Assembly (NCBI RefSeq): GCF_031755915.1
Contig: NC_083389.1
Coordinates: forward strand, 20,524,001-20,588,000
DNA from: Ziziphus jujuba
Lineage: Eukaryota; Streptophyta; Magnoliopsida; Rosales; Rhamnaceae
DNA length: 64,000 nt
Direction: 5' to 3'
The translations under genes and the position numbers were made by a program. The notes beneath the pieces were generated by a model. It ran no database searches. It was not told the origin of the DNA and saw only the letters and a list, made by a program, of their open reading frames with translations. Of the stretch, positions 1 to 11,339 are shown piece after piece. The stretch's first letter is position 1; every line of letters starts with the position of its first letter.

Positions 1-540
1 CCATAGAATTAAGAGAATTTCTTTAGAACTAAATAAAAAATTAACTAAAATAGTTTATTATAACAAACAAGTTTTAGAAATAATTTATGAAGACTAGTAA
101 TAAACTATGTTACGTAATACATTTTTAATTTCTAATTTTCTTAGTATGAGCCAAAACTTAAAAAAATACAATATCAAGATTGAACTTCCACTATCAAAGA
201 AACATATGTAATTGGAAAGATATCTCATATATCACATTAAACTATTATAGATAAGCACAATTTTATTAATATTAATATAAAAATATATTTTTTTCTAACC
301 ATATACAATTTTTTAAAAAATAATATTTAATTGCTAATGAAATAACTGAATTTGTGTTGTCCAATATAATTCCAAACATATAATAGTTTTAGTGAGAATA
401 AATCAAAACTAAAGAATATCAAAATTGAACCTCAAATATTATCAAAAAACCATATGTATAATTAAAAATATATCTCATATACCTCACTAAAACTATTACA
501 ATTAAGCACAATATAATGTTATAAGTAAATATAATCCACT
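1..540. repeat. Block A, left part (paralogous to 30172-30520)
   Basis: No gene is visible. The stretch is AT-rich and aligns by eye, in the same orientation, with 30172-30520. Shared landmarks include the CATAGAATT start, 'AGACTAGTAATAAA', 'ACCATATGT' and 'AAGCACAATATAATGT'. Parts repeat twice within block A itself (about 290-540 and 3040-3145), on either side of a retroelement insertion. In block B the matching sequence lies about 210 bp upstream of the NLR start codon, so this is probably the leader intron of another NLR just outside the window. Confidence 0.6.
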
Positions 541-1329
541 TTGCTCAATAAGTAGATGAGATGAGCATGAGTAAAGTAAATTGATCAGTTTCATTCAACA
601 AATTGATGGAGAAGAAGCCATAAAAATGACCTTGGGAAGGATTTTGAGATTGAAAAGGCAGCAAAGAGGTAGGAGTGTCCATGAGATTGAGGGATGAAGG
701 TAAAAAGACCTAGTTTGCCCTTTCTGCTAAAATCAAATTATAATTATGTACTAATTCTATTAAATTTTTGATTGAAAATGCAAAAAGGATCGATGGTGCA
801 AGCTTTTAGTGCAAAATGCTAGAAAAATTGTCTCTAGTGCAATGTGTAAGGCATGATATGGTATAGGATGCAAGAGTGCCAAATTCCCAGAGATTAAATA
901 TAATGTTGTATACAATGCACGGAATACAATCCTTGTTCTTGATCCATTTTTGCCCCAAGACAAGCGTTTTTGCCACATTTCAGCTAGTAACAACCCGTTT
1001 AGATATGGAAGTTGTGCCCCATCATGGGTAGGTCCCAACTAGGGTTGGATTCGATGGGGCATTTTGCCATTTCTAGTGTGCATCAACATTCTTTATTTAC
1101 ATAATTTTCATACAATTATTTTATAACGAAGATGAAAGAGAATATGGGTAACTTTATTATAATTTTAATTCGAATTATGTAGTTTCTAAACTATATTATG
1201 TTTTGCATCTTCCCTTTTATCATTATTATTATTATTATTATTAGACATGTTTTCTACTATATTCAGCTAGTTGTTGCACATTTCGTGCACATGGATAGAT
1301 TACGAGGATTCAGAGTGCAACATAATATG
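541..1329. other. Gene-free AT-rich stretch with an (ATT)n run
   Basis: No coding region can be supported here. An ATT microsatellite occupies about 1222-1243. The stretch is part of the roughly 2.6 kb that interrupts block A relative to block B. Confidence 0.5.
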
Positions 1330-1880
1330 TGTTGAGTGCAGTGCCCCACCTCACATGGATAGAAGATGATCCACATATATCTTGTGGTCTTCAATGCTAC
1401 TATGTGGAGGACATGTGAGTATGCCACGGCCTACCTCTTTTCTCCTATAAATAGGAGTGGTTTGTGAAATGGAGACATACCATGCAAGAAAGTGCACAAC
1501 TCAAATGAAGAAAGCTAGATAATGCTTTCGCAGAGATGGTGAAAATAAAAGTATTGAGGAAAAAAAGCAAAATAATAGCTTTCTGTAATTCAAAAGTCAT
1601 ACATTTTCGGATCTTTTTCAAATTTTTTTTTGGCAGTCTAGACTACAATCCTAATAGTCTAGATTGTTGTTTCCTCTACCTAAGACATATCGATGAGTTT
1701 GCATTGATGATCCATGCGTTTCCTTTTTTATTTTAAGGGTCTCCACGTAATATCTTGGTGTTATTTTATGTTTGATTTTATTTATTTCTTTTATCATTTT
1801 GGATTACCCATGAAATTGTACAAAGAGGGAAAAATATATTATCCCACTGTGTTATTCTGTTTGTTGGTTTTTCCTAAAAA
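1330..1880 (+). mobile_element. Ty1/copia 5' LTR
   Basis: The stretch begins TGTTGAGTG and aligns along its length with the 3' LTR at 34395-34996. Shared blocks include 'GAAGATGA(T/C)CCACAT', 'CTTATAAATAGGA'-like TATA sequence, 'GTGTTATTCTGTTTGT' and the end. It is about 550 bp against 602 bp for the other copy. Its 3' end (CCTAAAA) has decayed from the expected CCCAACA. A degenerate tRNA-iMet primer binding site follows directly. The two LTRs are far from identical, so this is an old insertion. Confidence 0.75.
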
Positions 1881-1895
1881 GTAGTATAAGGGCTT
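1880..1895 (+). other. Degenerate primer binding site (tRNA-iMet type)
   Basis: AGTAGTATAAGGGCTT directly follows the LTR and resembles the usual copia PBS context AGTGGTATCAGAGCTT, with a few mismatches. It fixes the + orientation of the element. Confidence 0.6.
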
Positions 1896-1933
1896 TTGTT
1901 TATTATTTCGATATTTTTTTTTGTGCAAGTTAA

Positions 1934-2640
1934 ATGGAGGAATCAAGCAGATTCCATTCAATTGTCAAACTTATAACTTTATATTACACTATTTGGAAGT
2001 CTCAAATGGACGATTTATTTTTTGGGTAACATCTCTATGAGCCGATATAAGGACATGTAGCCAGACTAAGTGATATTGATGATGTCAAATAGGAAAATTA
2101 AATATAAAAGCTGTAGGAAAAATTAGGCAATGCGTTGGCAATAGTGTCTATGCTTCTGTTGCATAAGAAACCAATGTCCATTATTTATGGAAGACTCTAA
2201 AGCAAATGTTTAAGATTAAAACTACTCAAAATAAAGCTTTTAAGATGAAAAAGCTTATGAAACTGACATATCAAGACAGAAGTCCTATCGCAGAGCATCT
2301 AAGCAAGTTCAAAAATTTAATAAATCAACTTGGAGCTATGCAGATGACTTTTGATGATACTCATAAGTCTTAATACTAATGGGTTCAACTGCTTGACAAT
2401 TGGGAAACATTCAGTGTTTCACAAAGTGATTCTGTTCCTGATAGTAAAATTACCATGAAGATGGTATCTAATAGCATCAGAAATAAAGAATTAAGGAGAA
2501 AAAAAATAAGGAATAAATTCACAAGCTCAAGTACTTGTTTCAGTGAAATGAGGAATGAGCAAAAGCCAGAATAAGAACTATGACAATCATGATGATAAGT
2601 GACGTGAGAGATCCAAACCAAAGGAGTTTACATGAGCCAC
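1934..2640 (+). pseudogene. Ty1/copia gag relic
   Basis: Conceptual translation across frames gives the landmarks of a copia gag (UBN2-type) protein: a YTIWKSQMDDLF segment near 1995-2025, then NKAFKMKKLMKLTYQDRSPI and AEHLSKFKNLINQLGAM (about 2230-2340), then DNWETFSVS and a lysine/arginine tail with KNYDNHDDK (to about 2600). In-frame stops and frame changes show it is dead. No protease, integrase or reverse transcriptase follows. The downstream pol genes of this family appear instead at 31.7-34.4 kb. A TRIM-like repeat begins near 2640. Confidence 0.75.
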
Positions 2641-2644
2641 ACAT

Positions 2645-3050
2645 TCGGTCTACAACCCAGCTATACTATTATGATACTATCTGTTTTGGACTCAGCATGC
2701 ATAGTTTTGTATTGGCCCAAGCTCAACTGGCTTGCCTAAAAGATTTCATACTAATGGAAGAAATGCCCACACTTAATATTTTCACCAACTCCTTCCTAAG
2801 CAACATGGGAATATTCATTGATTTTGTTCATTCTTGCCTTGCATTCTTCTAGGCTTATAAGTCTTGCAATCCACTCCTCTTACGATCCAACGTCCTAACT
2901 AACACATTTTCCATCGCATTGTGGCTCTAATACCATTTTGTCACACCTCGAGTTCACAACCCAGCTTCACTGGTATGATATTGTTCACTTTGGAATTAAC
3001 CCACATAATTTGTACTGCCCCAAGCCTACAAAAAATTATATTTCTTGGGC
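2645..3050 (-). mobile_element. TRIM-like miniature LTR element
   Basis: Two direct repeats of about 75 bp lie at 2649-2721 and 2951-3025, sharing 'ACAACCCAGCT', 'TATGATA' and a 'CCCAAGC' end. Between them, at 2923-2935, is GGCTCTAATACCA, the reverse complement of a tRNA-iMet-type primer binding site (TGGTATTAGAGCC). This order fits a tiny LTR element (terminal-repeat retrotransposon in miniature) on the minus strand with a roughly 230-bp internal region and no coding capacity. Exact LTR ends were not resolved. Confidence 0.5.
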
Positions 3051-3850
3051 ATATATAATTTAAATAAAAATCGTATATTAATTACTGATGAAATTAGTAA
3101 ATTTGTATTGTCCAATATAATCCTAGGCATATAACGTCATGAGTAAATATTATATCCTAGCATTCAAATCATGGATGGTGATTGGGACTACAGATTGTTG
3201 GACCAATATCAAAACTTGTAAACCCTGATCATCGAATGGTCCCTAGAAATCTAGAGCTAAAACCTCATAATGGAACTGGGATTAAAATCCAAAAACCCCT
3301 AGACCTCCTCATTAAGACCATAGGAAATGGGACTAAAACTAAGGAACACTAGGTCAAAAAAGGGGCTGGAGATCCCCTGATTATGATTGAAATTTTGTAA
3401 ACCTCAGAGCTAGATTGGAATCTAGCACTAAGGTTTGGTGGACAATACCAATTGAGCCAATCTTATTTGACATCTACCCTATGTATATATTTTCATAACT
3501 TGTCCTAAAAAAATATAAATATATATGTTAATTAAAGAACCAAAAAACAGAAACAAATCTTTTGTTTTTTTTGTTTTTTTTTTTGAAAGCAAAAACAAAT
3601 CTAACTTTAAAGAAGAAAAATAACTTTATAAACAAAATATAAAGTTACATGGTAAAAGAGAGTTATATTATTAGTTTGAGGTTATATTGGTAATTTTAAT
3701 ATTAAAATTTTAATTATGCTAGAAGTAGAATATGATAAGTAGCTTATCATATTCCAACTATTGGTGTGGTTAGTTATTAGATAAAATCCTACTTTTATAA
3801 ATTTACCAAATATTTTATTTGAGAATAAAAACTTCCATAATCCACTAATT
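3051..3850. repeat. Block A, right part (paralogous to 30480-31430)
   Basis: No gene. The stretch matches block B at 'TCATGAGTAAATAT', 'CTAGCATTCAAATCATGGA', 'AACTAAGGAACA', 'GATTATGATTGAAATTTTG', 'ATAAAGTTACATGGTAA' and 'CTAGAAGTAGAAT'. Small indels separate the copies. The 134-residue open frame on the minus strand at 3682-4086 overlaps this repeat and has no recognisable domain. Confidence 0.65.
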
Positions 3851-4096
3851 AGGATTTGGGAACCTCTTATCAAAATGACTAACACCTCAAAGTTGGAAAG
3901 AAAAAACTTTACAATGTTGATCGAGATTATACAAATCTTTTCCGATATTGGGAAGATCAAAACATTATATGTAACTTGAAGTTGGAAAAGGCCATAATCA
4001 TGTAACTCATTTATAGGGCGTAATTGTATCAATAATGAGATTGGATTATTTGTTAAAACTGACTTTACAATGAGACCCTTAGGCATGCTGTTTCTA

Positions 4097-5076
4097 TAAT
4101 TCTTTGGTTGACACTAGGGGTAGCAATTTAGGTCATGACACGAAGACATGATTCGAAAATGACACAAAGTTAATGAATTTAGATTTATTATAAATGAGTT
4201 TAAATCAAATTCGAAGCAACCTATTAAACCCGATTAATAAACGAGTCAGTTTTAATTGATCCAAATTGACCCGTTTAATTAAACGTATCAATTTCGGATT
4301 GACCTATTTAATTCGAATCCGATATGATTATAACCGGTTTAAATAACTTTAATATATTAAATTTACTATTAATAAAATTTTAACTAATAGTTTTTTATTA
4401 CTAAACATCAAACTTATTTAAGGTTATATTATTAATTTTCTTCTATTAATCAAAATTAAAAATTAAAAATTATTAAAATAATATTTATTTATTTAAATAT
4501 AACATGTTTAAAATATATATAGATTTATGGATATCGAAAAAATAAAATTAATTTGCCTAAAAATATTGGAGATGTAGAAAATTAAAAACATAATTATTAA
4601 TAAATTTTTTTACATTATTTTTAGAAAAGTAGTATTAGGTTTATTATGTATATATATATATATTTAATTATTATATGAGATCGTTATATTACCATATTAT
4701 ATATTATATTATTATAAATTTGTAACTATAATTATATGGTTTTACATATATATTTTAATTTTAAATTAATTAATGACTAAATTATTTTTATTTTATATGA
4801 AATAATTAATTTAAATAAAGTAATTTACTTAATTAGATAAATTTCATGTAAATCGATCAATTTCATATCATGTTGATCCAAATTGATCTATTTAATAAAC
4901 GGATTATACAGATCGTGTCAGGTTATTTATTTATTAAACGGATCATATTCAGATGGAAGATTTCTGACAGGATTAATAAACGGATCGAATTCAGATTGAG
5001 TAATTTCGACATGATTAATAAACGGATTGACACGAACATAACACGGCAACACGAATTATAATTCTTTGGTAGACAC
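4097..5076. mobile_element. Non-coding insertion flanked by a 19-bp direct repeat
   Basis: ATAATTCTTTGGTTGACAC (4097-4115) recurs with one change as ATAATTCTTTGGTAGACAC (5058-5076). The 940 bp between them carry many copies of an AATAAACGGAT / GATCCAAATTGA theme typical of abundant plant dispersed repeats, in both halves, and no coding region. The flanking repeat looks like a long target-site duplication. The class is uncertain because no clear terminal inverted repeat, LTR or poly-A tail was seen. Confidence 0.5.
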
Positions 5077-6955
5077 ATTGAGCTAAATCACCTATTCTCT
5101 CTAAATGCCTAGTTGGTTCATTCCTAATCTTATAAAACTATATATATGTTATCTTATTATTATTTATTTTGTTGTGCGAAAAATATAGGAATCGGCCATA
5201 TGACTAACACATGATTTCTATCTTTTAATGGCAAAAGGTTATGAATGAGCAAGATATATATCGATATATGGTATTTTAGGGCTTGTGGCATACTAGTTTT
5301 CATTACTTGCTTAATGAAAACCGGAAGGAAAAAAGGTTAGAGAGGATAGTGTGTTAGTGTCCATTGGTAGCTGTGGGCATTGAATTTCGCAAGTAAAGGA
5401 CCATCGAATATGAGGTTTAATGGCTGCTGTGTTTGGAGCTAAGTTATCTGATTCTGCCATGTTAAATATAAGCTTATGACTATGTGTTGATCATGGGAAT
5501 TGTGTGCTAGATAATTAATACTATTTTCACGAGTCAAATTAATTTCATATTAAAATAGTAATTTTGAGTTGGGATGTGCTATTTTGATTGATGATATATT
5601 GGAAATTGAGGGGATGATTTGGATGATATTATTAGCTAATTTGGATGGTTTAATTGGAGTTTATTATTATAGTAAATATAAAATTGAAAGTTGATTCGGG
5701 TGTTACTATAAAGAGGTTTATTGTTGATAGTATTGTTTTGGATGACATATATGTTAAGTAAGTTACGAATCTTTTTTTTTTTTTTTTTTTTAGGTTTTTA
5801 AGTAACTTACTAATTAAATGATGTTTTAATGTATTTTCTCTCGTAATTTTTTTTTTCTTTTCAAGTTTATATATCATAATAATTAAAAGCATATAATATT
5901 AACGGGGAAGGCTTACGCCCCCTAACTAGCTAGATGCATTTTTATTTTTTACTTTTTTAATATCTAAAAAATATGTTAGTACCATCAAAATTCGTTTACA
6001 GAAGTATTTTATTCAAGCCCACACTTATATTTAATCTTGGCTATATTGGGCTGCCGTATTATTGTTTTGACCTAGGAGAAATAAAAAAAGATTTGAGAGG
6101 TTTGACTCTTGTCATTTTGTTTCTAGTTTTGGAGCTTTTCACAACATTTGGCAATCCATGACAGGAAGCTTAAGTCAAGTTATAATGAACTGTACGTTCT
6201 AAATCCCTATTGTTATTGGCTGTTGATTGATATGAGTGTTTAAAAGGCTTCTTGCATTGTTGTGTGGATTATCCCATTTTATGCTTAGCAAATATTAGCA
6301 TGTGTTAAAATAAAATTCATAATTTTAATGTTATGTATGTTATCTTGGTCCTCGTAATGTTTGTTGTTACTCTTTGTATTAAAATGTTTGTTTAATATGG
6401 TAACTATTTTGAATTAGGTAAAAATATGTGCTTTAGGAATTGAGTTGATGTAGGCTATCAAAAGTTCAAAACCTAAGCTTGGGAATCTTGGAGAGTCTTC
6501 CGTTTCGTTAAGCTTCAAGAAACTCAATGGTTAGTAGTACTGTGAGAGGAGTTAATCTTATATCGAGTGTGTAGTGTTTGATCTTCAGTGTTAATAAAAT
6601 CCTCTCCGATGTAGATATAGTGCCTATAATTACTATATGTTTCTTTCCTATTCTATCTTTACTAAATTGTATAGATGTTTGGAGAGCATCACTCTACAAG
6701 TTATTTGATGATTATTCACACACAAAAAAATAAATAAATAAATAAAAAAAAATAAAAAAAACCTTCATTTTTTATTTATAGGGAACAGCCTAAAATCTTC
6801 ATTTTGATTTGAAGATCTCGAAAACAAAAATTTGCCAATTCCATTTAATTCCTATCCGTCAGATGAAACTACATATATACCAATCAAACCAACAAAACAA
6901 AGATATTGTAAGTCAAGCACAAAACAAGTACAAATAAAAAACAGAGGGTCCTAAT
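5077..6955. other. Gene-free AT-rich stretch
   Basis: I see no supportable gene. There are poly-T runs near 5770-5791 and an (AAAT)n run near 6728-6755. Short open frames here (for example 5650-5892, 5973-6161) lack recognisable motifs. By comparison with block B this lies inside the presumed leader intron of the left-hand NLR. Confidence 0.4.
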
Positions 6956-7260
6956 TATTCTACTAGGAATTCAACAAAATGCGAAGGAATAAATGGAGGT
7001 TAAGAAAAGCATACCTCTTCCACCAAAAAGAACAAAAGAAGTTCACTAGAGAAAGAGAATGTTGAATCACAAAAAGGTAGATGAAAAATCACAAAATGAA
7101 AAGAAGTTTGGTACTGTAAAATGTGAATAGAAATGGCATGGCAAGAAATAAATTGAAAAGGTAAAGAGAAAGAGACCGAGACAATGATGCTCTGTTCACA
7201 GGTCAACTCATAGCCACGAAAAATGTATTATTGCAAACGCGGAAAGAATCTGGGGCAGTG
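6956..7260 (-). other. Presumed 5' leader exon of the NLR left of the window (block A)
   Basis: The region aligns with 36940-37260. Shared sequence includes 'GTTGAATCACA', 'AGAAATGGCATGGCAAGAAA' and 'CAATGATGCT'. On the minus strand a good donor, GGAAGAG|GTATGC, sits at about 7014/7013, and the block B copy has a donor at the equivalent place (AAAAG|GTATGT). Conserved exon-intron borders in two copies suggest a transcribed non-coding first exon spliced over about 7 kb to the NLR coding exon. No long open frame is shared, so it is not called as coding. Confidence 0.4.
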
Positions 7261-10130
7261 GGACAGCTGTCCTACACGTTTTTTTTAAATTCCCTATGTA
7301 ACTTTATAATTTTGTAGTTTTGGTAAAAAACAAAGAAAGGTTTAGGTTAATAATAGTCGGTGGGAAAAAAATTTATTACTTCTTTTCATTTTAAATGATG
7401 TATAGTATTTAGTCGGTTTTTTTTTTTTTTTATGTGGGATAATTTTGATTTTTTTAACTTTTAACACTATTTTTGTTTTTTTTTTTTTTTTTTTCTTTTC
7501 TTCTACCCTTCTTACTTGTCCATTATCTCTCTTACCGGATTTTCTCTCTAAACTTTTCATCATTATTATTATTATTTTTTCTAAAGAGAAAAAAATGGGA
7601 TAAGATAGAGAATGAGTGAGTGAGAGGATGGAAGAAAACAAAGGAAAACATAACTAGTATAAAAGGTCAAAAGCAAAATGGTTGCACGGAGAAGAGAAGA
7701 CCACGCGTGAGACAGAGACTAAAGTGGGAAAAAACAAACAGATTTTGTAAAAGTGAATGAGAAAAGTTCTTTTTTTGAAATTATTTTATTAACCTTACAC
7801 TTCTTTTTACCAACACTTAAATATGAGGGTATGATTGTAAAACCATATGTATATATATTTTTTTAATTGAAGAACAGATATATCTAGTGCGAAATTTGAA
7901 AATCAGTGGACAGGCAGATGTCCTCACTGCACCCATGCCGCCTCCACAATACACGTAAAAAAATTTCAATAAATTTGCCCCATCGATTAATAATAAACCT
8001 CGGACCACTTTGCAATCACAGATTTTTTGTGGAAATTTTTCTTGGAAGGTTCACACATTTTTCTTGGAAAGTTGACGCATTTTTTGTGGAAATTATTCTT
8101 GGAAAGTTGACAAATTTTTCGTGGAAATTTTTCTTGGAAAGTTCCATCAGCTGGTTCAGGTTCTGATGCAGTATCTATTAATCCTCCTGAATCAAATCAC
8201 TTTAGAGACACAAAGTTGCTATCTACGTATTTTGATTTTCTTATTATTATTATTATAAAGTTGCTATTTATCCACTGCTCCAGATTTCAGAGATATTAAA
8301 TTATAAATTTTAAAATGGAACGGCTGTTCTATGCGTTTTGATTTTGAAATTTTGTATATGTAACTTTATAATTTATGAAAATATTTTTATTATCTGTTTG
8401 GATTTTTTCCACCTCATTGTTAATCTAATTTCTAACAAAAGTATAATAAAAAAAATTAAATATGGAATTACCCAAATTATGTAATAAGTTGCTAAAATCA
8501 TAGGAAATATAAAGATAAATTGATTTGATAGTAAACTAAATATAACTGGATGAAATTAAACTCCTAATCAAATATAACTATAATATTCCCTTCTTAACAA
8601 GAAACGGAAAATATGTATCACATTATTCTTAACTATATATATTTTTTTGAAGATTAGAAAAAGTAAAAGCCGTTAATACAGTATAATTAAGTAGAATGAA
8701 CCTTCTACAATGAAAAAATGAACGTATAATCATTTTTTTTTTATAAAATGTAAAAGCAAATATCAAATTTTTTTAATGTTCCTTTTAGACTTTCAAATAT
8801 TACCTTCTAGTTTCCAATAAATCAGAGACAATAATAATCTTGGTGATGTCTATTTCATATAGAACAATACTTTTTATTGGCTCATTTTTTTGGGATATAG
8901 TTGTTTTCTATAGTTTTATTTGGGTCTAAAATAATAATGATAGTATTCTTTACATTTTAAAGATGTATGCTATGTGGTCTTCTTTTTCTATATGGGATCA
9001 TTTATGTTTTTAATTTTTAATTCTATTTTTGTCTTTCTTTGTTTCCTCCTACCCTCTCACTTGCCCATTATCTCTCTTATTGGATTTTTTCTAAAATTTT
9101 CATCTTTTTTTTTTTTTTTTTTTTTACTTGCCCATTATCTCTTCTATGGGATTTTTTTTTTTTTTTTCCTAAACTTTTCATCATCTTTTTATTTTTTATT
9201 TTTTTGGGAGTAAAAGTGGGATAAGAGAGATAATGGGCAAGGGAAAGGGTAGAAGAAAACAAAGAAAAACAAAAGTAGTATAAAAGGTCAAAAAGCAAAA
9301 TGGTTCCATGGAGAAGAGAAGAGCACGCGTGAGAAAGAGATTAAAGTGGGAAACAGCAAAGAAATTTCGTAAAAGTGACTAAGAAAAGTTCTGTTATTAG
9401 AATTGTTTTATTAATCTTAGGCTTCCTTTCACCAAAACCTAGATGTGGCCCAAAAAATATAAAATTATATATTTTTTATTGAAGAAAATATATACATAGT
9501 GCGAAATTCCAAAATCAGGTGGGAGCAGATGTCCCCACTGCCCTATGCTGTATCCATAATGCATGTTGTAAAGATTTTCAATAACTTTGGCCCCACACTT
9601 TAACATCCTTGCCCCGCCAATTAGTAATAAAGTTCGGACCACTATTTGGGTCTTCCACTAGCTATAAAATGAAATTTAAGAAAATATTATTATTATTATT
9701 ATTTTTTTTTTGAAACTTTTTTCCCCTCATTCTAAATCTAATTTCTAACGAAAGTATAAGAGAAAAACATTAAATATTGGATTATCCAAATTATGTAACA
9801 AGTTGCTAAAATCATAGGGAACATAGATATGAAGTTGATTTGATAGTAAATTAAATATAACTTAATGAAATTAAGGTCCTATTTAAATATAACCAGAATA
9901 TTTTTTCCTTAATAACAAAAGGAAAATAGATATATTAATCAGATTATTCTTAACTATATATATTTTTTTGAGGATTAAAAGAAGTAAAAGCTGTTAATAA
10001 AATTTAATTAGTTAGGTAAAATATACCCTCTTCAACAAGAAAAGAAAGGTATAATCCAAAATTTCAGAAAAAAACAAAAGCACCTAATCAAATGTTCTGA
10101 ATGTTTCTTTTAGACTCTCAAGTATTATCC
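7261..10130. repeat. Diverged tandem duplication, units of about 1.2-1.4 kb
   Basis: Unit 1 (about 7425-8790) and unit 2 (about 8960-10110) share a long collinear series: 'CACGCGTGAGA', 'AAAGTGGGAAA', 'GTAAAAGTGA', 'AGTGCGAAATT', 'AGATGTCC(T/C)CACTGC', 'AAGTTGCTAAAATCATAGG' and 'TTCTTAACTATATATATTTT'. A shorter related piece repeats at 7255-7320 and 8300-8390. No convincing coding sequence was seen. The lysine-rich open frames come from long poly-T tracts. A segment near 8825-8935 recurs at 14780-14920. Confidence 0.7.
8020..8146 (+). repeat. Minisatellite based on GTGGAAATTTTTCTTGGAAAG
   Basis: Four to five imperfect copies of a unit containing TTCTTGGAAAGTTGAC and TTTTTGTGGAAATT run in tandem. 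The unit is absent from the matching place in the second duplicated unit (around 9630-9660), so it expanded after the duplication. Confidence 0.7.
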
Positions 10131-10560
10131 TCATTTAAAAAAAAAAAAAAAAGCAACACTCACAAATCTTCTATCGACACAAGAAAAATTGTAAGTAAAA
10201 GTCCACCAACACTTTAACGAGAATCGCCACTGTCATAGTATGGTACATGATTCAGTGATGATAATTGCTATTGTCACATTATCATGATTGATCCATCCTC
10301 TTTCGTGATAATTTTCGTCTCGTCACATAATTTTGTCACTGTAGGCCTAAAAACTTGTGGCGCCAAGTTTCCCTTCTTTATTTTCAAAAAAGTTGTGCTA
10401 AATTTTTGAGTTTGTAACTTAAAATGCTAAAGTTGACCGTCCAACCGACTTTAGTTACAACAAAAAAAATTGTCAGGATGTGTATTAACCCCAAAACGCA
10501 GCGTTTTTACATCCATAACCTCATTTTAAGTCCAAAATAGTGTGTTTTTGAGTGATATAG
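10131..10560. other. Gene-free stretch, possible CACTA-type terminus
   Basis: No gene. CACAAGAAAAATTGTAAG near 10170 resembles a degenerate CACTACAAGAAA terminus, and the following 170 bp contain several TGTCAC/GTCAC motifs like those at 14170-14715. A matching opposite terminus was not found, so the assignment is tentative. Confidence 0.25.
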
Positions 10561-10619
10561 GATCCTAGAATTTTTTCCAAGTATCGTTGCCATCTTCACT
10601 TATACACACCCACCCACAC

Positions 10620-11335
10620 TGACATTAACCATCTCTGATTTCCCTCCCCCAAAGCCTCCGTACGAAACCCCAAAAGATCAAAATCAGCTTCCACAAAATC
10701 ACTCACCTGCTCAAGTAGCTAACCCCCTCAGTCCGATGTGCAATAGAAAACAATGGCCGATTCGTCTTCCCAACTACATTGCCTTCAACTACTCGAACTG
10801 CGTGGCCCCGAACCTTGAAGAAGATCTCCAAACTCTTCAGCATTATCGCTCGGACATCGAACGCCAATCTAACTAGGGAACTTTTTTCTTTAAGTCTCTC
10901 AAAAACTTTGCCCCTGCCCTCAATCGAGTCTCTCACGGCCTACACGGAGGAGTACCAGACGTTCCTCGTCGAGCTCTTTCTCGTATCGCTCCTCCTCTTC
11001 TTCAGCCATTACAACAACCACCAGTATTAACCCTAACCCTAACCTTACTGATACGAATTCGGTACCCAACTAGCTCGGTGAAACACTAAAAGAGAAGGGT
11101 AATGCTTCATGTCCCGAAGCTCGCTCGATTGGGAGTGGAGCAAAAATTCGTTGATCTGGGGTAGGGCCTTCTTCAGGGGAGAATAAGGATAGAAAAGTAG
11201 ACTTTAATGGGTTTTCGATGGAACCCGTTAATGGATTCGGTTCTTTGACTAGTAGTGCGAATTCACAAGATCTACCGGTGGAGAAAGTTGATGAGTTGCC
11301 TAATCCTACCTGGGAGGTATTGGGTAATTGAAATT
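10620..11335 (+). pseudogene. Unidentified gene relic (first-exon-like)
   Basis: This is the only GC-rich, codon-like stretch in the 7-16 kb interval. A conceptual product can be followed in pieces: an ATG at 10753 with MADSSSQL, a YIAFNYSNC..LEEDLQTLQHYRSD segment in a second frame, a serine-rich segment, and then about 45 residues ending VEKVDELPNPTWEVLGN near 11330. Stops and frame changes separate the pieces. I do not recognise the family. The sequence also holds TTAACCCTAACCCTAACC (11027-11044), which reads as an NPNPN run in one frame. It may be the 5' part of a gene whose remaining exons are lost or scattered to the right. Confidence 0.4.
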
Positions 11336-11339
11336 CCAC

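Noticed and set aside
3682..4086. 134-residue open frame on the minus strand
   Set aside because: Hydrophobic, AT-driven composition with no domain. It lies within the block A/B repeat, where block B does not keep the frame.
7342..7641. Lysine-rich open frame on the minus strand
   Set aside because: Lysines come from poly-T tracts on the + strand. The frame is not conserved in the tandem copy at 9077-9298 beyond low-complexity sequence.
11027..11044. Interstitial telomere-like CCCTAACCCTAACC
   Set aside because: Only about two and a half units, and of the TTAGGG rather than the usual plant TTTAGGG type. It reads as coding NPNPN in the gene relic.
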